From positions 1 to 32,594 of the forward strand of contig URQU01000020.1 in assembly GCA_900550055.1 (NCBI GenBank): a DNA stretch of 32,594 nucleotides, written 5' to 3'. The notes below the pieces were generated by a model, which was given only the letters and a program-made list of their open reading frames with translations, searched no databases and was not told the origin of the DNA. Shown in pieces: positions 30,894 through 32,594 of this stretch (the stretch's first letter is position 1; each line of letters opens with the position of its first letter). The translations under genes were made by a program, and so were the position numbers. The DNA comes from an uncultured Coriobacteriaceae bacterium. GTDB lineage: Bacteria > Actinomycetota > Coriobacteriia > Coriobacteriales > Eggerthellaceae.

Positions 30894-32291
30894 TTACGAA
30901 GCCGTGGTGGAACTTGCGGAGCCGCTGGCCGAGGACCCGGACGAGGAGCCGCCCGTGGACCCCGCGGAGCCGCTGCTCGACGAGGAGCTTCCCGTCCCTG
31001 TAGAGCCGCCGGTCGAGGAGCCGCTCGACGAGCTGCCGGAGTCGCTTGCGCCGCCGCTGCCGGAGCCGCCGGTTTGCGAACCGGATGTGCCGCCGGAACC
31101 GGTCGAGCCGCCGGTGGTGGAACCCGTCGAGCTGCCGGTGCCGCTCGCGCTGCCCGACTCCGTACCGCTGGTCGACGACCCGCCGGTGCTACCGGACCCG
31201 GAAGCCGAGCTATCCGACGACGCGGTGCCGTCCTGATGCACGGGCGCGGCGGAATCCTTCGTGGAGGTGCCTTGCTGGTCCTGCGTGGACTGCTGGGATT
31301 TGCCGCTCTGCTTGCCCTTCGTCGTGGAACCGTCGTCGGTTTGCGACGTCGAGGTGCCGGTGAACAGCGGCTCGGTCTTGGTGCCCACGCCTTCACCCGC
31401 CGTCACCAAATTGATGATGCCCGCGGAAATGGCCACCGCGGCCAGGGCCGACACCACCGACACCGCAATCACGCCGCGCTGCATGCGCTGGCGGCGCAGA
31501 TGCTCGGCGCGGCCGCGCAGCACGCCCGTCTCGCCGCTTTCGCGCAGGTCGCGCACGCTGCGGGTGGGGGTTGCGGAAGCGGCCGGATCGTCGTTTGCGG
31601 CGGAATCACCGGACGCGGGCACCGCGCCCATCACGCGTGTCGCAGAGGAGCCGCCCGCGACTTCCGGCATCACGCGGGTTTCGCCCTCGGCTGCGGAGGA
31701 CCCCGCCTCATCGAGCGGATTCAGCTCGCGCAGCTTGTCGGCGGAAGCCTGCAGAAACCGCTTGTACACCTGCGACGCGACGGTGGACACCACCGAGCCT
31801 ACTGCCACGCCGATGACCGAGCCGGCGATGCCGATCTTCGACGACAGCAGCATCGACGTCACCGCCGCCAACGCACCGGCGGCCACCTGCGGCACCGACA
31901 GGCCTTCGAGCAACCCGCCTAGCCCTTTGCGCTTGGGCGCCTCCTCCGCTTCGGCGGCTGCTGCGGCCACGGCTGCGTTCGCGCCGAACGCAGCATTTGC
32001 GCCGTATTCACCACGCACTCCGGACGCGACGCTCGCACCCGGCGTCGCAAACGCCCCGTTCGCGGCGTGCGCACCAGGCACGGCGCTCGCGGCATTCCCG
32101 CCATTCCCACTGGAAACGACAAACGGCACCGCCACCCGCTGCGTCGGCGCCGGGCGACCCTGAAGCGAGTACGGCGCCTGGGCCGTTTGCGCGGGCCTAT
32201 CGGCACGCAGGGGCATTTGCCGCGTTTCGCCCGGCGCCGGCATCCTCGTATCCTTACCCACGTTTTGCGGGTTTTCCTGCATATGCGCCAT
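30894..32291 (-). CDS. Membrane protein with long Ser/Gly/Thr-rich tail
   Basis: About 465 residues. An Ala/Pro-rich cytoplasm-like N-terminal region (~1-125) is followed by a hydrophobic hairpin (VAAGALAAVTSMLL ... GSVIGVAVGSVVSTVA, ~135-175). Next come a charged linker with two R-V-M motifs (TRVMPEV, TRVMGAV), a second membrane helix (VIAVSVVSALAAVAISAGII, ~275-295) and a tail of about 160 residues made mostly of Ser, Gly and Thr. The tail is likely outside the cell and disordered, perhaps spanning the wall. ATG 32291 follows GAGGAGG at six bases; frames upstream to 32384 lack such a site. No enzyme or sorting motif (LPxTG) is seen. The family is not recognised. Confidence 0.7.
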   Translation of the reverse strand: MAHMQENPQNVGKDTRMPAPGETRQMPLRADRPAQTAQAPYSLQGRPAPTQRVAVPFVVSSGNGGNAASAVPGAHAANGAFATPGASVASGVRGEYGANAAFGANAAVAAAAAEAEEAPKRKGLGGLLEGLSVPQVAAGALAAVTSMLLSSKIGIAGSVIGVAVGSVVSTVASQVYKRFLQASADKLRELNPLDEAGSSAAEGETRVMPEVAGGSSATRVMGAVPASGDSAANDDPAASATPTRSVRDLRESGETGVLRGRAEHLRRQRMQRGVIAVSVVSALAAVAISAGIINLVTAGEGVGTKTEPLFTGTSTSQTDDGSTTKGKQSGKSQQSTQDQQGTSTKDSAAPVHQDGTASSDSSASGSGSTGGSSTSGTESGSASGTGSSTGSTTGGSTGSGGTSGSQTGGSGSGGASDSGSSSSGSSTGGSTGTGSSSSSSGSAGSTGGSSSGSSASGSASSTTAS

Positions 32292-32503
32292 GAGCAACCT
32301 CCTCATGCTCGCGTTTTCCTGAGCGCGATTGGCGATCATCGCGCTCGAACCTTGTATCAAGCTGAAGGCTACGCGCTTCGTCACCGCCCCGATACCCTTT
32401 CAGCGAACATTCACCGAAGCGATACCGACCCGTCAAACAACAAGCGCCGAATCCGCAAAAGCAGGCCGAGCAGATTCCCAGTCCGGCGTCCCAGCTTGGC
32501 ACT

Positions 32504-32594
32504 CTACGCATACGGCGACGACCCCCTTCCGACGCCATGCGCAACAGGCTCAAAGCGAAGAAGCAACTTCTGGGCGGTTTCGTAGGCAATGCCG
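32504..32594 (-). CDS. Possible 3' end of a gene entering from the right
   Basis: On the minus strand the frame reads GIAYETAQKLLLRFEPVA and HGVGRGSSPYA before TAG (32504-32506). The composition and the amphipathic helix look protein-like, and the frame is open to the window edge. The rest of 32292-32503 shows no gene and should hold the promoter of the Ser/Gly-rich protein gene. The product is unknown. Confidence 0.3.
   Translation of the reverse strand, partial: GIAYETAQKLLLRFEPVAHGVGRGSSPYA

Noticed and set aside
1..32594. tRNA or rRNA genes and a replication or phage attachment site
   Set aside because: No cloverleaf with TTCGA-type arm, rRNA core, DnaA-box cluster or integrase next to direct repeats was seen by eye; a tRNA search program could still change this.

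Overview
The window looks like a chromosomal segment of a high-GC, Gram-positive-type gut anaerobe of the Coriobacteriia, most likely family Eggerthellaceae. This is inferred from the GC-rich codon use, the fused 12-TM/LuxR-type regulator, Gly-rich lipoproteins with an M-A-G-C lipobox, and a type I-C CRISPR-Cas locus with a repeat of the kind seen in that group. No marker gene fixes the species.

Layout. (1) 1-4.3 kb: the end of a flavodoxin gene, a membrane-anchored LuxR-type regulator, a small winged-helix protein, and a TetR regulator next to an HsmA-like (heme-stress) membrane protein with a perfect inverted repeat between them. (2) 4.3-7.0 kb: two tandem paralogous lipoproteins, with hairpin-repeat pairs downstream of the first gene and between the two genes. 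(3) 7.2-9.6 kb: RecQ helicase and two small unknown genes. (4) 9.6-11.0 kb: a gene-poor strip holding two sequences very like type II (Cas9) CRISPR repeats or tracrRNA anti-repeats, with no cas9 in the window. The strip also holds a third copy of the hairpin repeat and decayed phage-like genes. (5) 11.2-12.3 kb: an R2K-like ATP-grasp enzyme with a small partner. (6) 12.5-21.1 kb: a complete type I-C CRISPR-Cas system (13 repeats, leader, cas2-cas1-cas4-cas7-cas8c-cas5c-cas3, all on the minus strand). (7) 21.2-22.5 kb: a cassette of small unknown genes. (8) 22.6-26.6 kb: dihydroorotase plus an M20 carbamoyl-amidase in an overlapping operon, divergent from an MFS transporter; together they suggest dihydroorotate/carbamoyl-aspartate breakdown. 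(9) 26.8-32.6 kb: cold-shock protein, SpoU rRNA/tRNA methyltransferase, an operon of TcdA-like E1 enzyme, ABM-domain monooxygenase and TatD nuclease, and a Ser/Gly-rich membrane protein.

The most unusual items are the orphan type II-like repeat/anti-repeat pair close to an intact type I-C locus, and the dispersed hairpin units with compensatory stem changes. The possible orotate-fermentation-type module and the small-gene cassette behind cas3 come next. Starts were chosen from Shine-Dalgarno spacing and overlaps seen in the sequence; functions rest on motif recognition without any database search.
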